NCBI GenBank assembly: GCA_000435635.1
Contig: FR882136.1
Span: forward strand, 1 to 11,695
Origin: Prevotella sp. CAG:1320
GTDB taxonomy: Bacteria > Bacteroidota > Bacteroidia > Bacteroidales > Bacteroidaceae
DNA length: 11,695 bases
Direction of reading: 5' to 3'
Positions 1 through 6,596 of the stretch are shown piece after piece. Under the pieces are notes generated by a model. The model ran no database searches. It was not told the origin of the DNA and saw only the letters and a program-made list of their open reading frames with translations. Position numbers and translations under genes: made by a program. The first letter of the stretch is position 1; every line of letters starts with the position of its first letter.

Positions 1-1
1 T

Positions 2-148
2 TCTATAACAGCAGAAGCAATGTCTGTAAAAATTGGCGTGTCCAAGCGGGCAGTTGAAAAGAACATCAAAGAGTTGCGTGAGAGAGGCATTCTCGTCCAT
101 GAAGGTTCTGACAAGTCAGGCTATTGGCGTATCATAGTAAAACCATAA
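2..148 (+). CDS. C-terminal winged-helix segment of a truncated protein
   Basis: The reading frame is open from the window edge and gives 48 residues before TAA. The visible part is a helix-turn-helix: 'ITAEAMSVKIGVSKRAVEKN' then 'IKELRERGILVHEG', followed by a short wing and 'GYWRI'. The pattern of small-residue HTH, 'K..L...G.L...GS.K.GYW' is known from the C-terminal winged helix of divergent AAA-4/Schlafen-AlbA_2 ATP-binding proteins of Bacteroidota, and also from some Fic and transcriptional-regulator proteins. The N-terminal part lies outside the window, so the enzymatic domain cannot be seen. The next gene begins 17 nt after the stop, so it may share a transcript. Presence of a coding tail is well supported; the family is an inference. 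Confidence 0.6.
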   Translation, partial: SITAEAMSVKIGVSKRAVEKNIKELRERGILVHEGSDKSGYWRIIVKP

Positions 149-165
149 TAGGGAGGGTGTGACAC

Positions 166-297
166 ATGACAATCTTTATCTTGGTCTCCATCTTATTGGT
201 CGCAGCTTTGGCAATAGCCTTGCTTATGGGCGTTTCTCCTGCGAGCCAAAAAGTTAAAGTCTGGGCTATGTATGTCGGAGCTGGCTTATGCTCGTAG
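166..297 (+). CDS. Small membrane protein, 43 residues (probable 5' half of a split gene)
   Basis: ATG at 166 follows a purine-rich GGGAGGG 8-14 nt upstream. The 43-residue product opens with a hydrophobic helix (about residues 3-22), then 'SPASQKVKVWAMYVGAGL' and stops at TAG 295-297. The start of a second helix is cut off by the stop. The next frame (ATG at 288) continues with 'MLVVALVVCDYIDALPDF', which would complete that helix smoothly after 'YVGAGL'. The two pieces together would make one protein of about 110 residues with three helices and a charged C-terminal tail. It is either a true overlapping gene pair (10-nt overlap) or one gene broken by a 1-nt change. No family recognised. Confidence 0.45.
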   Translation: MTIFILVSILLVAALAIALLMGVSPASQKVKVWAMYVGAGLCS

Positions 298-503
298 TTG
301 CTCTTGTCGTCTGCGACTATATTGACGCTTTGCCGGATTTTCCGTCCAAGTTCCGATTTCATGCGGTACTGGTACTTACCGTAACCGTAGGTTATCTCCG
401 TATTGCCATTGTTTGTATGGAAAAGTACAATGTCCTAAAGCGCAAGAACCGCATGCTTGAAGAAGCCCTTACTGAAAAGAGCAAGAGAAAGTATCCATTC
501 TGA
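288..503 (+). CDS. Small membrane protein with basic coiled-coil tail (probable 3' half of the split gene)
   Basis: The product is 71 residues: a hydrophobic segment (about 1-14), a short loop, a second hydrophobic segment (about 25-43), then a strongly charged tail rich in K, R and E that looks helical or coiled-coil ('NVLKRKNRMLEEALTEKSKR'). This gives a small inner-membrane protein with a cytoplasmic tail. ATG 288 overlaps the previous reading frame by 10 nt and has no obvious ribosome binding site of its own, so it depends on coupling or is the back half of a frameshifted gene. Its TGA (501-503) overlaps the ATG of the next gene as TGATG, a typical translational-coupling arrangement. Function unknown. 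Confidence 0.45.
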   Translation: MLVVALVVCDYIDALPDFPSKFRFHAVLVLTVTVGYLRIAIVCMEKYNVLKRKNRMLEEALTEKSKRKYPF

Positions 504-874
504 TGGAACGTCAGAGCGAACAACAACAAGCACTCCAAGAAGGAGAACTTGAATGGTTTGCCGGAAAAATCAAGATGTTCAGCGAAGAGGAGCAAAAGGC
601 GATTCTTGCCAGTGCCTACGCCTTTGCAGAACACGATTTGGTTCTTCCACCCTCAATTACAATCCAGCCAAACGAGATGTGTAGCCAGCAAGAACTCATG
701 TACTATGTTTACTCCGCTTTCTCCAATATGGGCAAAAAGCGCAGTGACATTGTGAGTTTCTTATGTCAAGTTTTTAAGGCATACTTTCCTGCTGGTGAGG
801 CTTCTGTATCAAAGAAGATGCCGGGATTGGATAAGGTTAAGGAAAGAAGAGAAAAAGAAAATAAGTCCAAGTAA
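503..874 (+). CDS. Conserved-looking hypothetical protein, 123 residues
   Basis: The start codon overlaps the previous stop (TGATG at 501-505), which argues for coupled translation. The product is soluble: an N-terminal Q/E-rich helix (residues 1-30), a middle segment including 'SAYAFAEHDLVLPPS', then 'ELMYYVYSAFSNMGKKRSDI' and 'CQVFKAYFPAGE', ending in a highly charged, lysine-rich tail. No catalytic motif, signal peptide or membrane helix is visible. It looks like a helical accessory protein of the sort found in Bacteroidota mobile or accessory regions, but I do not recognise a family. It is the last gene of the cluster starting upstream of the window; an AT-rich hairpin sits at its stop codon. 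Confidence 0.65.
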   Translation: MERQSEQQQALQEGELEWFAGKIKMFSEEEQKAILASAYAFAEHDLVLPPSITIQPNEMCSQQELMYYVYSAFSNMGKKRSDIVSFLCQVFKAYFPAGEASVSKKMPGLDKVKERREKENKSK

Positions 875-894
875 ATATACATTGACGTATATTT
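873..894 (+). terminator. AT-rich hairpin at the end of the upstream gene cluster
   Basis: A perfect 8-bp inverted repeat (AAATATAC at 873-880 and GTATATTT at 887-894) with a 6-nt loop overlaps the stop codon at 872-874. The stem is A/T-rich with only two G:C pairs in total and has no long T-tract after it, so it would be a weak terminator at best. It could instead be a protein-binding dyad belonging to the control region that follows. Confidence 0.25.
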
Positions 895-925
895 CAATAT
901 AAAGTTGTACTTCAACATATAGTTG
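893..925 (+). repeat. Two 15-bp direct repeats at 18-bp spacing upstream of the regulator gene
   Basis: TTCAATATAAAGTTG (893-907) and TTCAACATATAGTTG (911-925) match at 13 of 15 positions and start 18 bp apart. Each copy is itself a loose dyad (CAA...TTG). They lie just upstream of the promoter of the HTH regulator and could be extra binding sites for it or for another factor. No function can be read directly. Confidence 0.4.
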
Positions 926-931
926 TTAGAA

Positions 932-970
932 AAGCATTATAATCAGAGTTGAATTTCAATTATAATGCTT
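932..970. promoter_or_regulatory. Probable operator: perfect 12-bp inverted repeat spanning the promoter
   Basis: AAGCATTATAAT (932-943) and ATTATAATGCTT (959-970) form a perfect inverted repeat with a 15-nt spacer. Inside each arm, ATTATAAT is a palindrome, so the site holds two identical palindromic half-sites starting 23 bp apart (936-943 and 959-966), about two helical turns. The repeat encloses the -33 element and touches the -7 box of the promoter for the HTH/methyltransferase operon. This is the position expected for an autoregulatory operator of a dimeric Xre/controller protein. Binding by that protein is inferred. Confidence 0.55.
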
Positions 971-977
971 ACCTTTG
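949..977 (+). promoter_or_regulatory. Bacteroidota-type promoter of the restriction-modification operon
   Basis: The -7 element TACCTTTG (970-977) matches TAnnTTTG, and a -33 TTG lies at 949-951 with an 18-nt spacer. Transcription would start at about 983-985, about 18 nt before the chosen ATG at 1003. The in-frame ATG at 985 would sit on the start site itself, which argues against using it. Confidence 0.6.
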
Positions 978-1002
978 CATTCAAATGCATATCATAGAAA
1001 GT

Positions 1003-1215
1003 ATGAATAAAGATATAAATCGTTTGAAAGTGGTTTTAGCTGAAAAGAAGCGTACCAATAAATGGTTAGCAGAGCAGCTTGGGAAAGACCCTGGAACTGT
1101 ATCTAAATGGTGCACCAACACCATGCAACCGAATTTAGAGACATTGGTTGAAATCGCAAAAATCCTTGAAGTAGATATTAAGGATTTATTGTGGTCAATT
1201 AAAAATAATAAATGA
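1003..1215 (+). CDS. Small Xre/HTH_3-family regulator, controller-like, 70 residues
   Basis: The product is a single DNA-binding domain in the Xre/Cro fold. The HTH runs from about residue 18 to 40 ('NKWLAEQLGKDPGTVSKWCT'), with 'NLETLVEIAKILEVDIKDLL' forming the closing helices, typical of single-domain HTH_3 proteins. ATG 1003 is preferred over in-frame ATGs at 949 and 985 because the predicted transcript begins near 984 and a purine-rich AGAAAG precedes 1003. It stands 16 nt upstream of the methyltransferase gene on the same strand. Small Xre proteins at this place in restriction-modification loci are commonly controller (C) proteins that bind their own promoter and time nuclease expression. 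A perfect inverted repeat at the promoter fits that. Whether it activates or represses cannot be told. Confidence 0.85.
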   Translation: MNKDINRLKVVLAEKKRTNKWLAEQLGKDPGTVSKWCTNTMQPNLETLVEIAKILEVDIKDLLWSIKNNK

Positions 1216-1231
1216 AAGAGAACAGACACCA

Positions 1232-2263
1232 ATGAAGAAAAAATATAAGGGAATAGATTTATTTTGTGGTATAGGCGGTTTCCGACTTGCAATGAACAGT
1301 AATCAAGTGGAGTGTGTATTCTCATCTGATAATGATAAGTTCGCACAACAAACATATGAGGCAAATTTTCATGAAGTACCAACAGGAGATATAAAAGCCG
1401 TTGATGAAAAAGACATTCCTCAATTTGACATTTTAACAGCTGGGTTTCCATGTCAACCATTTAGTTATGCAGGAGAAAAACAGGGTTTCAATGATGAGGT
1501 AAGAGGAACTCTATTTTTTGACATATGCCGAATCCTAGAATATCATAAACCTCCAATGGTATTTCTTGAAAATGTGAAAGGTTTGAAATCTCACAATAAA
1601 GGTAAAACACTTCGGACTATTTTGGATACTCTAAAGGAACTTGGTTACTACCCTCATTGGACAATTTTATCTTCTTTAGATTATGGTCTTCCTCAAAAAC
1701 GGGAAAGATGGTATTGCGTAGCTTTTAGAACTGATGTCAATTTTGAATGGCCTAAGCCCATAAAAGGGCATCCAGTATTGCGTGATATTATAGATATGGA
1801 TGACAAAAACCCATCTTTGGCTATTCCTAAATTTGAATTGGACAGAATAGATTATCATTTTGCAAACGCCAAGCCAGGTGATAGAATCCAACATGACAAC
1901 TCAAAATATAAGCCAAATACAAAAAAAGGAAAATATGGCGTTTTTTCTTTCCAAAAACCAGATGGTTCTTTGCGGTTTCATGTTGGCGATCCAGCTAAAA
2001 CGCAGATTCAAGAGGCATTCTATTCTTGTCTGGACACATATGCTCCTACAATCATAGCTAATAGAACCCCAAAACTATGGGATATTCGCAGAAAACTGTC
2101 TGTACTTGAATCTAAAAGACTTCAGGGCTTTCCAGACGATTTCGTGTTCCCTGTGTCCGATGCCCAAGCATATAAACAGTTGGGAAACTCTGTTAGTGTA
2201 CCAATTATCGTAAAGATAATGGATAATATGATTAAAACTTACGAAAAAACTCTTGAAAAATGA
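1232..2263 (+). CDS. DNA (cytosine-5) methyltransferase, 343 residues
   Basis: It transfers a methyl group from S-adenosylmethionine to C5 of cytosine in a specific DNA site. The ordered motifs of the family are all present: motif I 'DLFCGIGGF' (residues 9-17, SAM binding), motif IV 'FPCQPFS' with nucleophile Cys74, motif VI 'ENV' (113-115), motif VIII 'QKRER' (155-159), the 'RLQGFPDDF' region (296-304), and motif X 'QLGNSVSVP' (316-324). The target-recognition region lies between motif VIII and about residue 290; the site cannot be read from it. Length is normal for a stand-alone type II enzyme. Its stop overlaps the start of the McrB-like gene (ATGA, 2260-2263). It is strongly A/T-rich compared with the right half of the window. 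In this operon its likely job is to protect host DNA from the nuclease genes downstream. Confidence 0.95.
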   Translation: MKKKYKGIDLFCGIGGFRLAMNSNQVECVFSSDNDKFAQQTYEANFHEVPTGDIKAVDEKDIPQFDILTAGFPCQPFSYAGEKQGFNDEVRGTLFFDICRILEYHKPPMVFLENVKGLKSHNKGKTLRTILDTLKELGYYPHWTILSSLDYGLPQKRERWYCVAFRTDVNFEWPKPIKGHPVLRDIIDMDDKNPSLAIPKFELDRIDYHFANAKPGDRIQHDNSKYKPNTKKGKYGVFSFQKPDGSLRFHVGDPAKTQIQEAFYSCLDTYAPTIIANRTPKLWDIRRKLSVLESKRLQGFPDDFVFPVSDAQAYKQLGNSVSVPIIVKIMDNMIKTYEKTLEK

Positions 2264-4143
2264 AATTCATAAGTGTAAACTCTGTCGTTAAGGCCTACAA
2301 AGGCTTTCAAGATAGTATGACCAATAAGTCATGGGGTTATTTAGCTCTGTTAAAAGCATGCAAGAATAGTATTTGTCCATCAATGCCTTATGAGGTTGAT
2401 CTTGACGAAGTATCAAATTTTCTTGAAAACATCTTCAATTTGAACCAATCCAAAAAGAAATATAATAGTAGACGTGTATTGTATGTTGTATTCTCAAACA
2501 AATGGGATAAATATTTTAATGACCAAGGAAAACATATCCCTAACATCTATGATGTGGCGATTTGGGCATATAGGAGAAATTCTTTTGAAGATAATGTAAC
2601 TACGGAGGACATTCTTCAGAAATTTGCAGAAGAATTCAATATCCCATTAAACATTATTTCAAGCAGTTTCAATACTAGTGCTAAAGAGATAGAATTTACG
2701 AACTCTTTATACTCTGAAACTGCACTCAAAGCGGAATTAAATGCTATTGGTGTTGATGTGTCCAAAGAAAATATTGATGCAAAAAAAGGAGGTGTTGTAG
2801 CGTCTCCTGGCGAAATAAGCCGTGGTCCTTTTGTGCAAACACTATATGCTGGATTAGAGATTACAGACTATGTCATCATCTTACAATCAGACTACTGGTC
2901 TCTTTATGGTAATGCCATAAAATCTAATAATGACATAGGTCGTACTCGCTATAATGAATATTCTGATTACCGCCTTTATATCACCGCTATCAAATCGAAA
3001 CCCTTCCTTCTCTTAGCTGGCATATCGGGAACAGGGAAAAGCCGCATTGTACGTGAATTGGCTCGCGCCTGTTGGGATGAGGACTCTGAAGAATTCAAAG
3101 CACAGAAGCCTAAGAACTTCGAGATGATTCAGGTGAAACCTAACTGGCATGATTCTAGTGAGTTGATAGGATATATAAGTCGTATCAGCGGAGAGCCCAT
3201 ATTTGTGGCAGGAGAGTTTTTGAGATTTATAGCAAAAGCGTGGGAAGATAAAGCTACTCCTTATTTTCTTTGCTTGGACGAGATGAACCTCGCTCCAGTA
3301 GAACAATATTTTGCGGAATATCTTAGCGTAATAGAGTCACGCAAAAGTGACAACAAGGGCAATATTATTACAGATCCCATGATTAATCCTGCGCTTACAG
3401 ATGAGCATGATGAAAATACGCAAGAGCTCATTCCGCAAAAATGGTATGTGAATTTAGTAGATGAGTTACTCGTGGGTTGTCCAGATGACAAAATATTTGG
3501 GTTGAGGCATCAATTTTTGTATGATGGCATCTCTATACCTCAGAACTTGATAGTTATCGGCACCGTAAACATGGATGAAACCACATTCTCCTTCTCACGT
3601 AAAGTGCTTGACCGTGCCATGACCATTGAAATGAACGAAGTGGATTTGGATGCGGGGCTGACAGAGCGTTATGAACACATTGGAAAATTAGGCTATGAAG
3701 AACTTATAGGGACTGCAGTAGAAGGGGTAGATGTTTATTCTGAGAATAAGGAGGTCTGCGACCAGGCGCTAAATTATTTGAAGACGGTCAATGCGGTATT
3801 GGAGGGGACTCCCTTTAAAGTTGCTTATCGCACGCGCAATGAGTTCTTGCTTTATGTGGTGAACAACTTGCCTTATAACAAAGATGAAGAAGGTCATGGG
3901 CTGACGGAAGGCCATATTATCGCAAGGGCTTTGGACGAGATAACGAGTATGAAGATTCTTTCGCGTATCGAGGGTGATGAGTCAAAGGTTACGGAGCGTT
4001 GGCTGGAGGAATTGAAGAAAGTTATCGCTGAAGAGCTTATGAAGATATCAGGTGGGTTTGTCGTTGAAAACTCGGTGTCTTTAAAGAAACTTGATGAGAT
4101 GAAAATGCGATTGGCCTCTGGCTATACGAGTTTCTGGAGCTGA
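2260..4143 (+). CDS. McrB-like AAA+ NTPase subunit of a restriction system, 627 residues
   Basis: This is the motor/NTPase subunit of a McrBC-type restriction complex. Walker A is 'GISGTGKSR' (254-262, Lys260), Walker B is 'FLCLDEMNLA' with Asp340-Glu341, and the sensor region is 'GTVNMDET' (434-441) followed by 'KVLDRA' (448-453), whose Arg is a candidate arginine finger. The layout of Walker A, 'DEMNLA', 'GTvN.DE' and 'VLDRA' is that of McrB-family proteins partnered with DUF2357 proteins. Classical McrB has MNTADR in the sensor, so nucleotide preference (GTP or ATP) is uncertain. Residues 1-250 match no domain I know and would be the place for DNA or modification recognition. It starts by ATGA overlap with the methyltransferase and ends 2 nt before the McrC-like gene, so all are surely co-translated. 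The first half is more A/T-rich than the second. Confidence 0.88.
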   Translation: MKFISVNSVVKAYKGFQDSMTNKSWGYLALLKACKNSICPSMPYEVDLDEVSNFLENIFNLNQSKKKYNSRRVLYVVFSNKWDKYFNDQGKHIPNIYDVAIWAYRRNSFEDNVTTEDILQKFAEEFNIPLNIISSSFNTSAKEIEFTNSLYSETALKAELNAIGVDVSKENIDAKKGGVVASPGEISRGPFVQTLYAGLEITDYVIILQSDYWSLYGNAIKSNNDIGRTRYNEYSDYRLYITAIKSKPFLLLAGISGTGKSRIVRELARACWDEDSEEFKAQKPKNFEMIQVKPNWHDSSELIGYISRISGEPIFVAGEFLRFIAKAWEDKATPYFLCLDEMNLAPVEQYFAEYLSVIESRKSDNKGNIITDPMINPALTDEHDENTQELIPQKWYVNLVDELLVGCPDDKIFGLRHQFLYDGISIPQNLIVIGTVNMDETTFSFSRKVLDRAMTIEMNEVDLDAGLTERYEHIGKLGYEELIGTAVEGVDVYSENKEVCDQALNYLKTVNAVLEGTPFKVAYRTRNEFLLYVVNNLPYNKDEEGHGLTEGHIIARALDEITSMKILSRIEGDESKVTERWLEELKKVIAEELMKISGGFVVENSVSLKKLDEMKMRLASGYTSFWS

Positions 4144-4145
4144 CG

Positions 4146-6371
4146 ATGGAGCTGTTGACTATACGGCATAGAGATTTCAAGTTGAGCGTTGAATGTTCTA
4201 AGTTCTACGCCACTTGGAACAAGGCTAAAGGCAATGTAGGGGAAGATGCGCTTACTTCTTCCTCCTATACATGGTCTGAAGGAGTGGAGTCTGTCGTCTT
4301 GCTAAAAGGCACTGAGGAAGAAATGCCAATAGAACAAGGAGCGCCGACTAGAGCCGTGTTCTTCGACAATACGGACTACCCAGTGTGGGTGGATTTTGAA
4401 GATTACGTGAAAGATGCGCAGTTTGGTTCTATGCTGCAAGGAGATAACGAACGATTTACCTTCCATCGGCATATACTGGCAGGCTATCTGAATTACGGCA
4501 ATGATATAGGGCGTAGCGAAATCCGGCTGATATATAAGGTAGACCATCAAATACGCCGCTTTAAGTTTTCCTTTGAAGTGCTCAGCACCAAACTGGATTA
4601 TCACAGGCATTGGAAGGCCATCATAGAAGACATAGAACGTGAATACCGCATGTTGTCGTTAGCCTATATGCGGAGGACTTTTCATGGTTTTGCTCCTGAC
4701 AAGAATGGTGAAACTCCGGAAATAGTATGGTGGAGTATTTTCGCTGGAGAGCAACAGAAATTCATCAAGGCTTGCAAAAACATCATAGAGCGGCCACGAC
4801 ATAGATTGCATGGACACCAGACATATTTAAGGGCAGATAAATTGCGGTTTGTGCCTACGTTTATAGAAAACGAACTGGCTGAACACAAACAGGAGCTAGC
4901 GCATTTGTATCGTGTGGAAGAACAAATACAAACGAACGACACTCCAGAAAATCGTTTCCTAAAATTTACGCTTGCGCAAATATCCAGCAAGTATGAATCG
5001 CTGAGAAAGCAAATAGAAAGCGTAGAAGGTGTGTCTGAAGCCATGAAGTCGGAAATGCGGGATGTGTCAACCACGTTGAAACGGTTGCAAAGTAGTCCGT
5101 TTTTCCGAACCATCGGACGCTTTAAGGGGCTGAACCAAGAAAGCCTTGTCTTGCAGAAGGCATCGGGCTACAGCCAAGTTTACCGCACATGGAATATGCT
5201 ACGGCGTGCCTATTCGCTTAATGATGGTATTTACAGACTTCAGACAAAGGATATTGCTACTCTGTATGAGATATGGTGCTTCATAGAAGTGAGCCACATC
5301 GTGAAGGAACAACTGCAACTGAATGATGAGGACATAGACCACCGCAACCGCATGGAGATGAACGGCCTGTTTACATGGGAGTTGGGCAAAGGGGAGCACT
5401 CACGCATCTTGTTCAAAAAAGACAACGTGGAACTGGCAGAGCTGGTGTATAATCCGAAAAGTACAGAAAACGACAACAGCTCAACAGGCATAAAGGAATT
5501 AGTTACCAAAACTGTTCCGCAGAAACCGGACATTGTTTTACGGTTGACCAAGAATGACTTGCAAGAAGGCATGAAGTTGACCTATCTCTTTGATGCGAAG
5601 TATCGCATTGGTGGAAAAGATTGGCGAGGAGTTGACGTGCCGCCTGATGACGCTATAAACCAAATGCATCGTTACAGGGATGCCATTTATTATAAAGACT
5701 ATTCGACGAACGTGCTGAAAAAGGAGGTGATAGGTGGCTATATCCTTTTCCCAGGCGATGGGGAACCTCTTGAGGTGCAACATGCCAAATTCCAAGAAAG
5801 TATCAAGGAAGTAAATATTGGCGCCTTTCCCTTACGCCCGAAAGACGAGCGCAATCGGAAATTATTGGAGCATTTCATTGAAGGTCTGATAAATACGAAA
5901 TCACAGGAGACCATATCACGTGTCATCCCGCAAAAGGGTACTTTCGTAGATGTAGGAAGCCGTGTACTTATTGGACTGGTCGGCAACAGTGTTCGCCGAG
6001 GTTATACACAAAGTTTCCTTGACGGGACAGCAACCTTGTATTATACGGGCACACAATTTCCGACAACCATAGCACTACAAAACCTGCACTTCTTCATACC
6101 TTACATTAAAGGGCAAGGAATTCGGGATGTCTATGAGATTGTCGCGGTGCACACAATAACCGCAAAGGAAGCAAAACTACTAGATGGTAATGAGGGGGCT
6201 GCTGATGATTTGCGATTAGCTTTTGAGTTATGCTTCCGTAAACAACTCTTTGAGGATTATCGGAAGATTGATGCACATAAGATGATTAATTATACTTTTA
6301 TTGATACTACATTTGATAAAATATACAGTGAAAACCCTCAACTGGCAGAACAGATGAAACGTCAAGGATAG
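4146..6371 (+). CDS. McrC-like DUF2357 / PD-(D/E)XK nuclease subunit, 741 residues
   Basis: This is the partner and nuclease of the McrB-like protein. Residues of about 60-320 correspond to a DUF2357-type McrC N-terminal region expected to contact the AAA+ ring. About 325-590 is a PDDEXK_7 (DUF524) nuclease: 'LYEIWCF' with Glu375, 'KPDIVLRL' with Asp462, and 'YLFDAKYRI' with Asp483-x-Lys485, a complete E...D...DxK catalytic set. After the nuclease there is an additional segment of about 145 residues (595-741; e.g. 'LHFFIPYIKGQGIRDVYEIV') that looks beta-rich and is a candidate target- or base-reading domain; I cannot name it. ATG 4146 follows the McrB stop by 2 nt. Being much longer than E. 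coli McrC (about 350 residues), it belongs to the long DUF2357 type. With a methyltransferase in the same operon, it probably cuts unmodified DNA. No clear terminator follows. Confidence 0.87.
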   Translation: MELLTIRHRDFKLSVECSKFYATWNKAKGNVGEDALTSSSYTWSEGVESVVLLKGTEEEMPIEQGAPTRAVFFDNTDYPVWVDFEDYVKDAQFGSMLQGDNERFTFHRHILAGYLNYGNDIGRSEIRLIYKVDHQIRRFKFSFEVLSTKLDYHRHWKAIIEDIEREYRMLSLAYMRRTFHGFAPDKNGETPEIVWWSIFAGEQQKFIKACKNIIERPRHRLHGHQTYLRADKLRFVPTFIENELAEHKQELAHLYRVEEQIQTNDTPENRFLKFTLAQISSKYESLRKQIESVEGVSEAMKSEMRDVSTTLKRLQSSPFFRTIGRFKGLNQESLVLQKASGYSQVYRTWNMLRRAYSLNDGIYRLQTKDIATLYEIWCFIEVSHIVKEQLQLNDEDIDHRNRMEMNGLFTWELGKGEHSRILFKKDNVELAELVYNPKSTENDNSSTGIKELVTKTVPQKPDIVLRLTKNDLQEGMKLTYLFDAKYRIGGKDWRGVDVPPDDAINQMHRYRDAIYYKDYSTNVLKKEVIGGYILFPGDGEPLEVQHAKFQESIKEVNIGAFPLRPKDERNRKLLEHFIEGLINTKSQETISRVIPQKGTFVDVGSRVLIGLVGNSVRRGYTQSFLDGTATLYYTGTQFPTTIALQNLHFFIPYIKGQGIRDVYEIVAVHTITAKEAKLLDGNEGAADDLRLAFELCFRKQLFEDYRKIDAHKMINYTFIDTTFDKIYSENPQLAEQMKRQG

Positions 6372-6379
6372 GGAGGAAG

Positions 6380-6469
6380 ATGAAAATAAAAGCTTATCTT
6401 TGCCTCGAAAACGGAAAGAACCCTTTTCATGAAAAAGAAGGCCATAGGGTTAACCCTGTGCATGAATAG
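6380..6469 (+). CDS. Possible 29-residue peptide after the nuclease gene
   Basis: ATG 6380 sits 8 nt behind the nuclease stop and directly after GGGAGGAAG, the best Shine-Dalgarno-like stretch in the window. The frame encodes 29 residues ('MKIKAYLCLENGKNPFHEKE' at its start) and ends at TAG 6467-6469. No hydrophobic helix, domain or repeat is visible. The same bases carry a TATCTTTG -7-like box (6394-6401), so they may instead be promoter or leader sequence. Low confidence that it is a gene. Confidence 0.2.
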   Translation: MKIKAYLCLENGKNPFHEKEGHRVNPVHE

Positions 6470-6596
6470 CAATAATGCAACATTTCATATTGCCGGAAGT
6501 ATAGTATCCTTGAATAGCAATAACAAGAGTCAACCCATACTACGAATAAGACTTAAAGTAGTCAACCTTTTATACAAAGCTACATTTCCATTCAGT

